DNA of 36,606 nucleotides from an uncultured Wohlfahrtiimonas sp. GTDB taxonomy: Bacteria; Pseudomonadota; Gammaproteobacteria; Cardiobacteriales; Wohlfahrtiimonadaceae. Shown here piece by piece: positions 8,082-15,827 of this stretch. The stretch covers positions 1 to 36,606 of the forward strand of contig CANRJJ010000014.1 of the NCBI GenBank assembly GCA_947630895.1, in the 5' to 3' direction. How positions within the stretch are numbered: position 1 is the stretch's first letter; the number at the start of each line of letters is the position of its first letter. The notes beneath the pieces are model-generated. The model was not told where the DNA came from. It made no database searches and was given only the letters and a program-made list of their open reading frames with translations. The position numbers and the translations under genes were made by a program.

Positions 8082-9092
8082 TTATATTAAAATGTGTGAG
8101 ACATAAGCAAATCCTTTTTTTCCTAAATAAAAGGAAGAGACACCTGAATTTTCAATGATATTTTGCAATTCTATTGCACGTTTTTCTGAGATCTTTAAAT
8201 TTATGACTAATTGTCCTGTAGCTTTCTGAAGTGTATGTAAAACTTCACCCTCGCCTTTATTTCTTGTTTTCAAGAAATATGGATTTCCCCAAACCATTTT
8301 TTCTGGCCCTGTTGAGAATCTTTTCATAAAATTTTTGATAGTAAAATTATTATGGGAAATACCTGTTAAGCCACCACGTGGAGCTAGTATCATGTTAGTG
8401 TCGTATCTTTTGGATAATCTATCTAAATTTAAATACAAGGCAGAGCAATATAGTGAAAGTACTTTCACTTTATTATTAGATTCATTTAAGATAAATTTGG
8501 GATAATTGGCAGACAAAATATCAGCAATTGTTTTAATTTTGTGATTGTTATCTGCTCGTATTTCACTGATTTCTTTAAATTTATTGATAATTTCTAACGG
8601 GTGAAGAGTTGGATTTTTCTGAGGTTTTATAGCCTCATCTTGAACGAATAGGTATAGTTCCCCCAAGTCCATCCAAAGCACACTCCAGAACTCTGAAGCA
8701 TAAGCTTCTTGTAGCCAAGGATCATCAGTTTTAATTAAACCAGTGAATGAATCACGTTCAGTATTCCCAGAAATATTACGAAGATAGACAACTTCATTAC
8801 TAATGATTGGAAAATCTTGTATATCACTCTCTTGTAATACAGATTCTATTTTCTTGAAATAATAGTTAGGTCTCTGTCTAGCTTGATATAGTTTTGCTTG
8901 TTCACCAATTAAGCGATTTAAGATCCCCATTACAGTATCTTTTGTAATTTTTCTTTGAATGTAGTGATTAGGCTTTCTAAGTTCATGCATTGATGCAATA
9001 AAATTACGACCTTTTGGTGGTAATGGTTCTGTGTTAGAACCATCTAAAAAGGAATTTCTCCAGGAGCCTTCATATTCAATAATGATTTTCAT
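8082..9092 (-). CDS. cas5fv: Cas5fv, type I-F2 Cascade subunit
   Basis: 336 residues when started at ATG 9092 (MKIIIEYEGSWRNSFLDGSN). This ATG has a strong GAGGTGG ribosome site; an upstream in-frame ATG at 9128 would overlap cas7fv and lacks support. The protein resembles Cas5fv of the compact I-F2 (I-Fv) system known from Shewanella putrefaciens: the shared start, then KGRNFIASMHELRK, TVMGILNRLIGEQAKLYQARQ and a body with no canonical Csy1/Csy2. In I-F2 this protein caps the crRNA 5' end and takes over the PAM-recognition role of the missing large subunit. It is spaced 10 bases from both neighbours, as in one operon. Identification rests on remembered family sequences, so moderately high confidence. 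Confidence 0.85.
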   Translation of the reverse strand: MKIIIEYEGSWRNSFLDGSNTEPLPPKGRNFIASMHELRKPNHYIQRKITKDTVMGILNRLIGEQAKLYQARQRPNYYFKKIESVLQESDIQDFPIISNEVVYLRNISGNTERDSFTGLIKTDDPWLQEAYASEFWSVLWMDLGELYLFVQDEAIKPQKNPTLHPLEIINKFKEISEIRADNNHKIKTIADILSANYPKFILNESNNKVKVLSLYCSALYLNLDRLSKRYDTNMILAPRGGLTGISHNNFTIKNFMKRFSTGPEKMVWGNPYFLKTRNKGEGEVLHTLQKATGQLVINLKISEKRAIELQNIIENSGVSSFYLGKKGFAYVSHILI

Positions 9093-9102
9093 AAACCACC
9101 TC

Positions 9103-10080
9103 TTATTCAGCTTTAAAATACACCGCATAATTTTTGTGTGGTTCAGTGTTGAATAAATATGGATTACGTTTAATGCGCATCATTTTATTACTATCGTTAT
9201 AATCTACATCTAGTGTTTCTACATACATATAACCTTGTGATTGTTGAATTGAGAGCTCTCTTAGCATATTTAAGGTTTCTTGAACTAATATATCTATAGC
9301 TATGCTATCGAGCAAAATGCCTGCTTCACCTTCATGATAAATAGTGCCTTGGCGAACGTAATTATTATGGAATGTTGCTTTAGGGGTTCTTGAAGGGGCT
9401 AAGCTTTTAATAAATTTTTGAATTTGTTTAGCAATTTTTTTACCTTCATCATCTCTTATAATCATTGCAGCTCTCTCAAATTTTTTATCCAGCGATATAA
9501 ATTGGAGTTTTTCAATATTAATGGAACCGTAGGCAATATATTCTGTATCTCCAAAGGTTGTTTTAGAAAAAAAAGTATTACTAGTGATCTTTTCTCCATT
9601 ATCTTGAATCTTTCTCTCTTTTGAACCAGATCTTCCCATTTGTTCAAAATTGCCATTATTCAACTGGTCAATAAAATCACTCAAAAATAAAGGACTAGAA
9701 CGATGACATTGACTAGATGTAATTGCATATCCTCTAATTAAGCCCGTAATTGATGCCAAAGTATGTATTAAATTCTCATTGTTTGCATAATTTAAATCAT
9801 AGGCGTGATCACGAAATAAGTGATGGCGAATACAGTTTTGGCTAATATATAAAGGAGTTTCGTTAAAATTAATATCATGTACATTTTTGAGGTGTTTATA
9901 GCCTGTATCTACACTTATTTTTCCTGATAAGTTTGTGTAACCACGTAATTTAGGTAATAAGTGATTATTAACTCTTATAGAATCATTCATTAAAGGAAAA
10001 TTACCATTCCAATTTACAACACCATGTCCATAAGCAATTATTCTAAAATCGACACTTTTCACACCTGTAATTTTAGTCAT
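9103..10080 (-). CDS. cas7fv: Cas7fv, type I-F2 Cascade backbone subunit
   Basis: 325 residues. Several long stretches are hallmark Cas7fv: [20 protein letters not shown] near the start, [50 protein letters not shown], the segment [14 protein letters not shown], and [13 protein letters not shown] near the end. Cas7fv polymerises along the crRNA spacer to form the Cascade filament. It is the first cas gene here. The order cas7fv-cas5fv-cas6f equals that of the Shewanella I-F2 operon, except that the cas1 and cas2-3 genes expected upstream are absent; instead, the element greB ends 54 bases upstream. The ribosome site AAAGGAATAAGG precedes the ATG. No defects are seen. Confidence 0.9.
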   Translation of the reverse strand: MTKITGVKSVDFRIIAYGHGVVNWNGNFPLMNDSIRVNNHLLPKLRGYTNLSGKISVDTGYKHLKNVHDINFNETPLYISQNCIRHHLFRDHAYDLNYANNENLIHTLASITGLIRGYAITSSQCHRSSPLFLSDFIDQLNNGNFEQMGRSGSKERKIQDNGEKITSNTFFSKTTFGDTEYIAYGSINIEKLQFISLDKKFERAAMIIRDDEGKKIAKQIQKFIKSLAPSRTPKATFHNNYVRQGTIYHEGEAGILLDSIAIDILVQETLNMLRELSIQQSQGYMYVETLDVDYNDSNKMMRIKRNPYLFNTEPHKNYAVYFKAE

Positions 10081-10134
10081 CCTTATTCCTTTATATTTTT
10101 AATTTGAGTATATATAACTAATTATTAATAAGAT

Positions 10135-10608
10135 TTATTTATTATATGAAATACTTAAGATACTCCAAAATTTTTTACCTTCAGGTGTCTCAATTATCAC
10201 ATCATCTCCTTCTTCTTTACCAAGACAGGCTTTTGCCATCGGAGATTGTAGTGAGATGTATTGTCTGTTTAAATAAATTTCATCATTACCTACGATCCTG
10301 AATTTTATAACGGAACCTTCTTCATTTTCTAATTCTATCCATGCACCAAAGTAAGCTTTACCTTCTTGTTGAGGGTTGTATTCAAATCTTTGGGCTACAT
10401 CAAATAGTTTTGTTAAAAAACGAATGCGGTTGTCTAATTGACGTAATTTACGCTTGTTTGCAGTGTAGTCGGCATTTTCTGACCGATCTCCAAGGCTTGC
10501 AGCCCATGCAACAATTTTCGTTGTTTCAGGTCTTTCTACTCTAAGAATGAGATCTAACTCATTCTTTAAGGTATCGTAACCTTCAGCGGTTAATAATTTT
10601 CTTGTCAT
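10135..10608 (-). CDS. greB: Element-borne transcription factor GreB (complete)
   Basis: 157 residues, full length for GreB. The N-terminal coiled coil carries the invariant tip LGDRSENADY, with D41 and E44 in the positions that reach into the RNA polymerase secondary channel to stimulate cleavage of backtracked RNA. The C-terminal FKBP-like domain has PQQEGK, FRIVG and SPMAKACLGKEEGD. Its ATG overlaps the gmtX stop (ATGA, 4 bases), so it is translated as part of the gmt operon. The disrupted host copy at 15373-15708 shares only roughly half of its residues by eye, so this is not a duplication of the local gene but a copy brought in. Likely role: restoring GreB function lost by insertion. Confidence 0.93.
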   Translation of the reverse strand: MTRKLLTAEGYDTLKNELDLILRVERPETTKIVAWAASLGDRSENADYTANKRKLRQLDNRIRFLTKLFDVAQRFEYNPQQEGKAYFGAWIELENEEGSVIKFRIVGNDEIYLNRQYISLQSPMAKACLGKEEGDDVIIETPEGKKFWSILSISYNK

Positions 10609-11219
10609 GATAAATTTTCCAATGCTTTATGAATAGCATCCAATGTTGCAACTTTAAAAACTACTTTTTTTTCTTCATTCAAAAGAGCGCCTTGATCTGT
10701 TGATATAAGTTTCCATTCCTTTTGAAAGTCTTCAGATAATAGATATTGTAATGCTCTTATTTCAAGTTCATTTAATTTAAATGAGGCCTTTGTTTGAACA
10801 GCAGGGCTGTGATCATAAATTTCAATCCTATGTTTAGGAGGAATCATTTCATTAATCATTTGCTTAGCCTCTTTTAATTCAGAGGCTAATATCCTGACTA
10901 ATATTTGATGTTTTGGGTTTTCAATTTCAGAAATCCAATCATTATCAGTTTGTGATAATTTTTTTAGCGTTCTATTGGGTGTACTGCTGTCAACAAAGGA
11001 TTGAATTAGTGCTCTATATTTTTCACCAGTTTTATTGCGAATACTTTGTGCTTTAGGAACACCACGTTTATAACCTAATCGAGCAATAGTGGATATGGAA
11101 AAGTCACTCAGCCCACGTTCCTTTTGCTCTTGGCATATCTCATAAATTGCATCTAAAGATTCTTGGACTTTGTTGGATGAATCTTTTTTTAGTGACTCTA
11201 ATAACTCTAAAGGGCCCAT
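10605..11219 (-). CDS. gmtX: Gamma-mobile-trio small protein GmtX
   Basis: 204 residues, third gene of the recombinase operon, two bases after gmtZ and overlapping greB. The N-terminal half (about 35-75) has a helix-turn-helix-like segment, FSISTIARLGYKRGVPKAQS followed by a basic helix, as in accessory proteins that grip DNA ends. The C-terminal half is helical (ISEIENPKHQILVRILASEL and a following heptad-like stretch). Size, position and the start fit GmtX, the conserved third member of gamma-mobile-trio modules. Its biochemical role is not established; a DNA-binding accessory function is inferred. No catalytic motif is visible. Confidence 0.78.
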   Translation of the reverse strand: MGPLELLESLKKDSSNKVQESLDAIYEICQEQKERGLSDFSISTIARLGYKRGVPKAQSIRNKTGEKYRALIQSFVDSSTPNRTLKKLSQTDNDWISEIENPKHQILVRILASELKEAKQMINEMIPPKHRIEIYDHSPAVQTKASFKLNELEIRALQYLLSEDFQKEWKLISTDQGALLNEEKKVVFKVATLDAIHKALENLS

Positions 11220-11221
11220 TT

Positions 11222-13939
11222 TTATCTCTCAATTAGCTGATGTGAATTAGATAAAATAAGCTCAATATCCGAAGAGCTGATTCTTTCAGCATAGTCTAAC
11301 TCACTAAATTTAACTTTACAGTCGATGACTCTCATCATTTGATCCCATGACTTCAGCCTAGATGATAATAATTTAAAAATTTCATTACCTGCAAATAACT
11401 GCTGTTCTTTGGTTAAAGTGAATATTTGCGGAATCATATCATTAAACATTGCCATCTTATCGAATAACTGAGTTCGAGGATAAATTGCTTTATCTGCATT
11501 ACAAGAACGATAAATTACAGCATTACTGCATACTTCTTGTAATTGCTGAAAATGGTGGGCTTCCTCTATTTCAATTTTAATTTCTGCATCCATCATTGTT
11601 ACTAAACTCAATGTTTGATTTTGTGATAAATCATGTTTTTGGTTCATAATGCTTTGGCAACGGCTTATATGAGCATAAGATGATTGAATGTCGCACAATA
11701 ACATATCAAGTTTTTTAGCAGCTGTTTCATACTCAGCCTCAACATTTCTTAACTCTATTTCTTGTTGGTATCGTTCATTTTTTCTAGTAAATTCCTGATA
11801 CTTAATATTAGCGATATATTCTTCTTGGTCTAATTCATATAAGAGTTCATTTATGGAACTGATTTTTTCTTCTAATTTAGAACAAATAACTGACTGATCA
11901 TTGGATTCCAACAAAATTTCATTTGTTATTGCCAAGAGCCCACCTAAAAAAGCAGGGCCAGTAATAAAATGTCGGCATCTTAAGCAATTTTGAGCACCTA
12001 GATAGCCATTTGGTGTAGGCATATGGAATATTTTATTGGCTGGTATTTGCTCTCCACCATCATCGCAACGAGATGCAGCATAAGGGCAAATTCCATAATC
12101 TCTAAAGACATAATTCCCAGCAGGAACATCGTTAGTTAAAGCTTGTAGCATTTCATTATGACTTCCAACTAACTGATTTTTTAACTCTTCGATTTTATTT
12201 TGTTCTATCGTTCTCTGTACGGCAATTGCTTCAGATTTTAAGGCCAATTTCTCTCCTTCATTTAATCTACGTCTAATCTCATCATTAGAAATTTTACAAT
12301 AATAAATCGACATGATTACGGAGCTATGACCAACAACTTTCATAATAATTTCTATGGGCATGCCCATTTCCACGACATAAGCAGTAATAAGGCTTACTCT
12401 CATGCTATGAGGTGTATATTTGGAACTATATCGACTTAAAATAGAAAGATTGCCTGTGGTTTCAGCCAATTGTAAGTTTGAAGGCTGGATATGGTATAAA
12501 GATGCTGCTAATCTTGGAGTTAGAGCATTAGTAACTGATGCTGCTTCATAGTCTCCCCAACGTCTAAATAAAAAGCAATTAATTCCTCTAGATTTTCGTT
12601 GTATCTCATTTAAGTTGGTTCTTTTGCAATCAGCCCAAGATGTTGGTTGATCAATAGGATTATATTTTTGCTGCCATTTTCTTAATCTAACAAGCCAATA
12701 TGCTAGATCTTCAGGAATCCAAGGGATAGTATAGCCAGCTCCATTATTACCCGTTTTATTGGTTGTGGTAAAAATACCGAGCTGATCATTTGCAAGCTTA
12801 GCAATGAAGGATTGATTCTTTGTAAAACCAGCAAACGATGATGTATTTTTTACCCAAATAATTTTTCCATTTTTATCTATATCTGCAATATATTCATCTG
12901 CTTCTCCTGAATCATTATATGCAATTTGTCGACCTCTTAATGGTATTTTAGTTAAAGCATAGGTATGAATCCAGTCAATTGGAATCCATAAATATGTTTG
13001 TCCATCTACAATTTTATACACACAATCAGGATCTTTTTTATTAATGACAGATGAGTCTACTTTAATCCAGTCTGCATCAAATATTTGTATATTTTTTAAG
13101 TCCTTGAAGGTTTTTGCTGTGCTAGGGATCATCCAATCTTGAGTGCGTTTAACAAAATGATATTGTAAGCATGGCTTTGTTGTTTCTGAAGGTGCATTGG
13201 CAGATACAGGGTCTTGATGAGCGAGCATAAGTACAAATGGATTTCTTGCATTAGCAACTAGCATAATTTCACCAGTTTCTTCATCCTCTATTGTTAAATC
13301 CGTTTTGATAACATAATCTAAAAACTCTTTAACACATGCAATTAATTGACGTTTCTTGTGCTCTGTATTGAAAGATTCAATAATTTTTTTGAGTGGTTTC
13401 AGATCAAATTTTTCTTGTGTTAAAAACTCATGAGGTGATTTACTTTGATCAAACGGGATAATGTATAATTTAACAAAACGACATAATTGAGTTTCTTTGG
13501 TTCCACTACCGAGTGCCTTAAGCATGAAAGCATTAATAGAAATTGCCCAAGCACTATATTCAGCAGGAATAAAATCAGGTTTAAAAGGCTCTTCTTTTCC
13601 TAAGAATTTGTACCAATTCTCCCACTCAGGATAGAGCCCTTCAGGATCTAAAGTATAACTTGGGTCATTTAGTCCTTTAACAAAATTAAGATATTCTTTA
13701 GCGTTTTTTAATCCTAATGCAACGATTTGTCCTTTTAACTCGCTATAAGATATAAATTCTGGGATCTCAAAAAAGTCTCTGTAGCTGACCCATTCGGAAT
13801 ATATTCTTTCAGGATGTGCAGGAAAACCATGTTGTTTATAATGCTTGCGATATAGTGCTGAGTTGGTTAATCCCGTATCTTTACATGCTTGTTTTAATTC
13901 AGCATAACTCAATTGTTGTGATGACATATTATTTTCCAT
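11222..13939 (-). CDS. gmtZ: Gamma-mobile-trio integrase GmtZ (VPA1269-like), large tyrosine-recombinase protein
   Basis: 905 residues. The middle carries a tyrosine-recombinase catalytic region: HSMR with H511 and R514, VVGHSS soon after, and a Y-Y pair at 546-547 (IYYCK), the expected nucleophile spacing. The N-terminal 120 residues contain two repeats with a 'SYxELK/YAELK...YxEW' pattern, probably a DNA-binding module. After the catalytic part comes a Cys cluster (CPYAASRC, then CLRCRH), likely a zinc site, and a long coiled coil rich in Glu (about 680-780). This layout matches GmtZ of gamma-mobile-trio elements. It overlaps gmtY by 11 bases. Together with GmtY it is presumed to cut and rejoin the island ends. 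The family call is strong; the exact division of labour is unknown. Confidence 0.85.
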   Translation of the reverse strand: MENNMSSQQLSYAELKQACKDTGLTNSALYRKHYKQHGFPAHPERIYSEWVSYRDFFEIPEFISYSELKGQIVALGLKNAKEYLNFVKGLNDPSYTLDPEGLYPEWENWYKFLGKEEPFKPDFIPAEYSAWAISINAFMLKALGSGTKETQLCRFVKLYIIPFDQSKSPHEFLTQEKFDLKPLKKIIESFNTEHKKRQLIACVKEFLDYVIKTDLTIEDEETGEIMLVANARNPFVLMLAHQDPVSANAPSETTKPCLQYHFVKRTQDWMIPSTAKTFKDLKNIQIFDADWIKVDSSVINKKDPDCVYKIVDGQTYLWIPIDWIHTYALTKIPLRGRQIAYNDSGEADEYIADIDKNGKIIWVKNTSSFAGFTKNQSFIAKLANDQLGIFTTTNKTGNNGAGYTIPWIPEDLAYWLVRLRKWQQKYNPIDQPTSWADCKRTNLNEIQRKSRGINCFLFRRWGDYEAASVTNALTPRLAASLYHIQPSNLQLAETTGNLSILSRYSSKYTPHSMRVSLITAYVVEMGMPIEIIMKVVGHSSVIMSIYYCKISNDEIRRRLNEGEKLALKSEAIAVQRTIEQNKIEELKNQLVGSHNEMLQALTNDVPAGNYVFRDYGICPYAASRCDDGGEQIPANKIFHMPTPNGYLGAQNCLRCRHFITGPAFLGGLLAITNEILLESNDQSVICSKLEEKISSINELLYELDQEEYIANIKYQEFTRKNERYQQEIELRNVEAEYETAAKKLDMLLCDIQSSYAHISRCQSIMNQKHDLSQNQTLSLVTMMDAEIKIEIEEAHHFQQLQEVCSNAVIYRSCNADKAIYPRTQLFDKMAMFNDMIPQIFTLTKEQQLFAGNEIFKLLSSRLKSWDQMMRVIDCKVKFSELDYAERISSSDIELILSNSHQLIER

Positions 13940-15263
13940 ATTTATCTTCGATGCACTTTAAAGCAATTGTAACTTCATCTAATGTTGGTTTGATATAAAC
14001 TAAGCAAGAGTCAGGACTACGATGGTGCATAGCCTTTTGTATTGCTACTTGATCTAGACCAGCTTGCCTCGCTCTAAAGCCATAAGCATGTCGATGACCA
14101 TGTTCCGTTGTTCCTAACTCTTTTTTAACATTTAGTCCTATTCGTTCCACTGCTCTACGGTGCAACCGTTGAAAATTTTTAAGTGTTTCGGGTTTACCTA
14201 GAGAATTAGTAAAAGCAAACGGATGAAACTCTTTCTTAGATGGTTCAATTCTTTGTTCTTTTAGATATTTTGCCCAGATTATTAAAAAATCTTGTGCTTT
14301 AGACGGTGGATTAAATACCACTTCATAGTAATTTTTCTTAGAAGATAGCAATGCGCCTTTCCAACCAGCGTATAAACGTTCTGTTATTAAATAGTTATTA
14401 CGAGGCTTATATTTTGTTGTAGCGGATAAATACTCTTTTCTATTTTTATAGTTTGAATCTGGTGATGCGCCAAACTCAGGATGATAAACTCGTACTAAAG
14501 CTTCTCTAGGATGATTTGGATTCAAAGTAATGTCAGAAATATATATATGAAATATTTCACTTTTCCGAATTCCACCATAATTTAACAGCATAGTGATAGC
14601 TTGGGACTTATAATCTGGGATACCATTTCGATCAACAAAGCCTAGATAGAGCAATCTATCTAAATGTTCTTCAGGAAATCTTACAGCATCTTCAGTGGAA
14701 TACAGCTCTTCATCAAAACCATTAACAACACGTACTTGTTTTTGATTGATGATTTGTTCGCTTTTGTTTGTAAGGTGATTTAAAAAGACTTTAGCTTGTT
14801 TGTGATAATAAGCACACCAATTTAAACGCTCTTCATAACTTGTTGCTTGCCTAAAAGGATTAATTCTATTTCCATCTGCGCTTTGACTAGATAAATAATC
14901 TGTGTAATGCGTAATATGAAAGAGTAAGTTATTTGCATCACGTATTGATCTTGGTCGCCAATACAAATCTAACGAGTCATAAAAATTTTGATAATCTATT
15001 GTTCCTGTTACCAAGCTTTCTGTAAATGCTTTTAAGATTTGAGTTGTGCTTTGTGTGTGAGGAACAGCATTTAAGTATTTCAGTAAAAGCACTACAGCAA
15101 AACAAGAACGCTCTTTCCAAGATTCACTTTTTACATTAAACCAAGCTAAATATCGTAAATGAGAAATTAATAATCCTTTTTCTGTATATATAGCAGGTAA
15201 TGTGTAGGTTAAATTGCTAGAACAATCTTTATAATTTACATATATTTTTTTAACGAAAGGCAT
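13929..15263 (-). CDS. gmtY: Gamma-mobile-trio recombinase GmtY, tyrosine recombinase
   Basis: 444 residues with a complete tyrosine-recombinase active site: R233 in LLNYGGIRKSEIFHI, the H-x-x-R-H box at 388-392 (HGHRH), a late His at 413/414 (MHHRSPDS) and the nucleophile Y423 (LVYIKP). It is the first gene of the operon and the gene nearest the right island end, the usual place for an integrase. A promoter lies 38-66 bases upstream. The start ATG 15263 has no good ribosome site, so initial expression may be low. With gmtZ and gmtX it forms the gamma-mobile-trio, a module known to mobilise islands rich in defence and attack genes in vibrios and other gammaproteobacteria. Confidence 0.87.
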   Translation of the reverse strand: MPFVKKIYVNYKDCSSNLTYTLPAIYTEKGLLISHLRYLAWFNVKSESWKERSCFAVVLLLKYLNAVPHTQSTTQILKAFTESLVTGTIDYQNFYDSLDLYWRPRSIRDANNLLFHITHYTDYLSSQSADGNRINPFRQATSYEERLNWCAYYHKQAKVFLNHLTNKSEQIINQKQVRVVNGFDEELYSTEDAVRFPEEHLDRLLYLGFVDRNGIPDYKSQAITMLLNYGGIRKSEIFHIYISDITLNPNHPREALVRVYHPEFGASPDSNYKNRKEYLSATTKYKPRNNYLITERLYAGWKGALLSSKKNYYEVVFNPPSKAQDFLIIWAKYLKEQRIEPSKKEFHPFAFTNSLGKPETLKNFQRLHRRAVERIGLNVKKELGTTEHGHRHAYGFRARQAGLDQVAIQKAMHHRSPDSCLVYIKPTLDEVTIALKCIEDKYGK

Positions 15264-15274
15264 ATAATATTTAG

Positions 15275-15287
15275 TACATAGTATGTA
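15275..15287. promoter_or_regulatory. Perfect palindrome in the gmtY leader, possible operator
   Basis: TACATA-G-TATGTA, two perfect 6-base arms around one base, lies between the predicted -10 element and the gmtY start codon. Such a position suits an autoregulatory operator or a recombinase arm site. Function is inferred from location only. Confidence 0.4.
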
Positions 15288-15300
15288 GTTATTTCATTAG

Positions 15301-15329
15301 ATTAGATCATTTGTTTTATGGGTAGTCAA
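15301..15329 (-). promoter_or_regulatory. gmtYp: Promoter of the gmt operon
   Basis: On the minus strand TTGACT (plus AGTCAA at 15324-15329), a 17-base spacer and TCTAAT (plus ATTAGA at 15301-15306). Each box matches five of six consensus bases with ideal spacing. It reads leftward from about 45 bases inside the island end into gmtY. Confidence 0.7.
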
Positions 15330-15372
15330 TTGAAATATAGATTAAATAGTATATTTTTATGAGGGGTTATAA

Positions 15373-15708
15373 TACAAGGAAAATAAGCATAAGTTGCGTC
15401 AAATTGATTGGAAAATTCATCATTTGAGCAAACGTTTAGAAGTTTTAAAACCTGTGCCATATTCACCTCAGCAAGAAGGTAAAATCTTTTTTGGTGCTTG
15501 GGTCACTTTGATCAATGAAGATGATGAGCAATTAAAATTTAGAATTGTTGGTCCTGATGAAATTTATGATCAAAAAGGTCATGTTTCAGTAGACTCACCA
15601 ATGGCACGTGCGTGCTTAGGTAAAGAAGAAGGCGATGAAATTACTGTTAAAACTGATTTAGGGATTAAATATTGGGAAGTTGAGTTAATCGAGTATCAGA
15701 AGAAGTAA
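15373..15708 (+). pseudogene. greB: 3' remnant of the host greB, cut by island insertion
   Basis: From TAC at 15373 the frame reads YKENKHKLRQIDWKIHHLSK and continues through PQQEGKIFFGAW, FRIVGPDEIYD and SPMARACLGKEEGD to a normal GreB C-terminus. It aligns with GreB from the residue just after the catalytic tip (the Y of GDRSENADY, about residue 48). Directly upstream in frame is TAA at 15370, and nothing GreB-like precedes it. The tip acids are missing, so the fragment cannot act as a transcript-cleavage factor. A TTG at 15394 could open a short frame but has no ribosome site. The 5' part is expected at the other island end, left of this window. This marks the right boundary of the element. 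Confidence 0.9.
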
Positions 15709-15827
15709 TTGGCTAATAAAAATCAATAAAGATCTACAACATAATCTATAGCATTAGTGATTTTTATCATATATATTTTCTATCAAGAATAATAAATACA
15801 TTATAAAAATTATGAGGATGCAAGATT

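Noticed and set aside
5514-10080. A CRISPR-associated Tn7-like transposon (I-F3 type)
   Set aside because: No tnsA, tnsB, tnsC or tniQ is visible, cas8/5 fusion is absent, and the Cas proteins are of the I-F2 kind. The Cys-containing gene lacks TniQ features. The mobility genes are tyrosine recombinases.
15394-15708. A functional short GreB starting at TTG 15394
   Set aside because: No ribosome site, and the catalytic tip and most of the coiled coil are missing; homology continues upstream of the TTG to 15373, so it is a cut gene.
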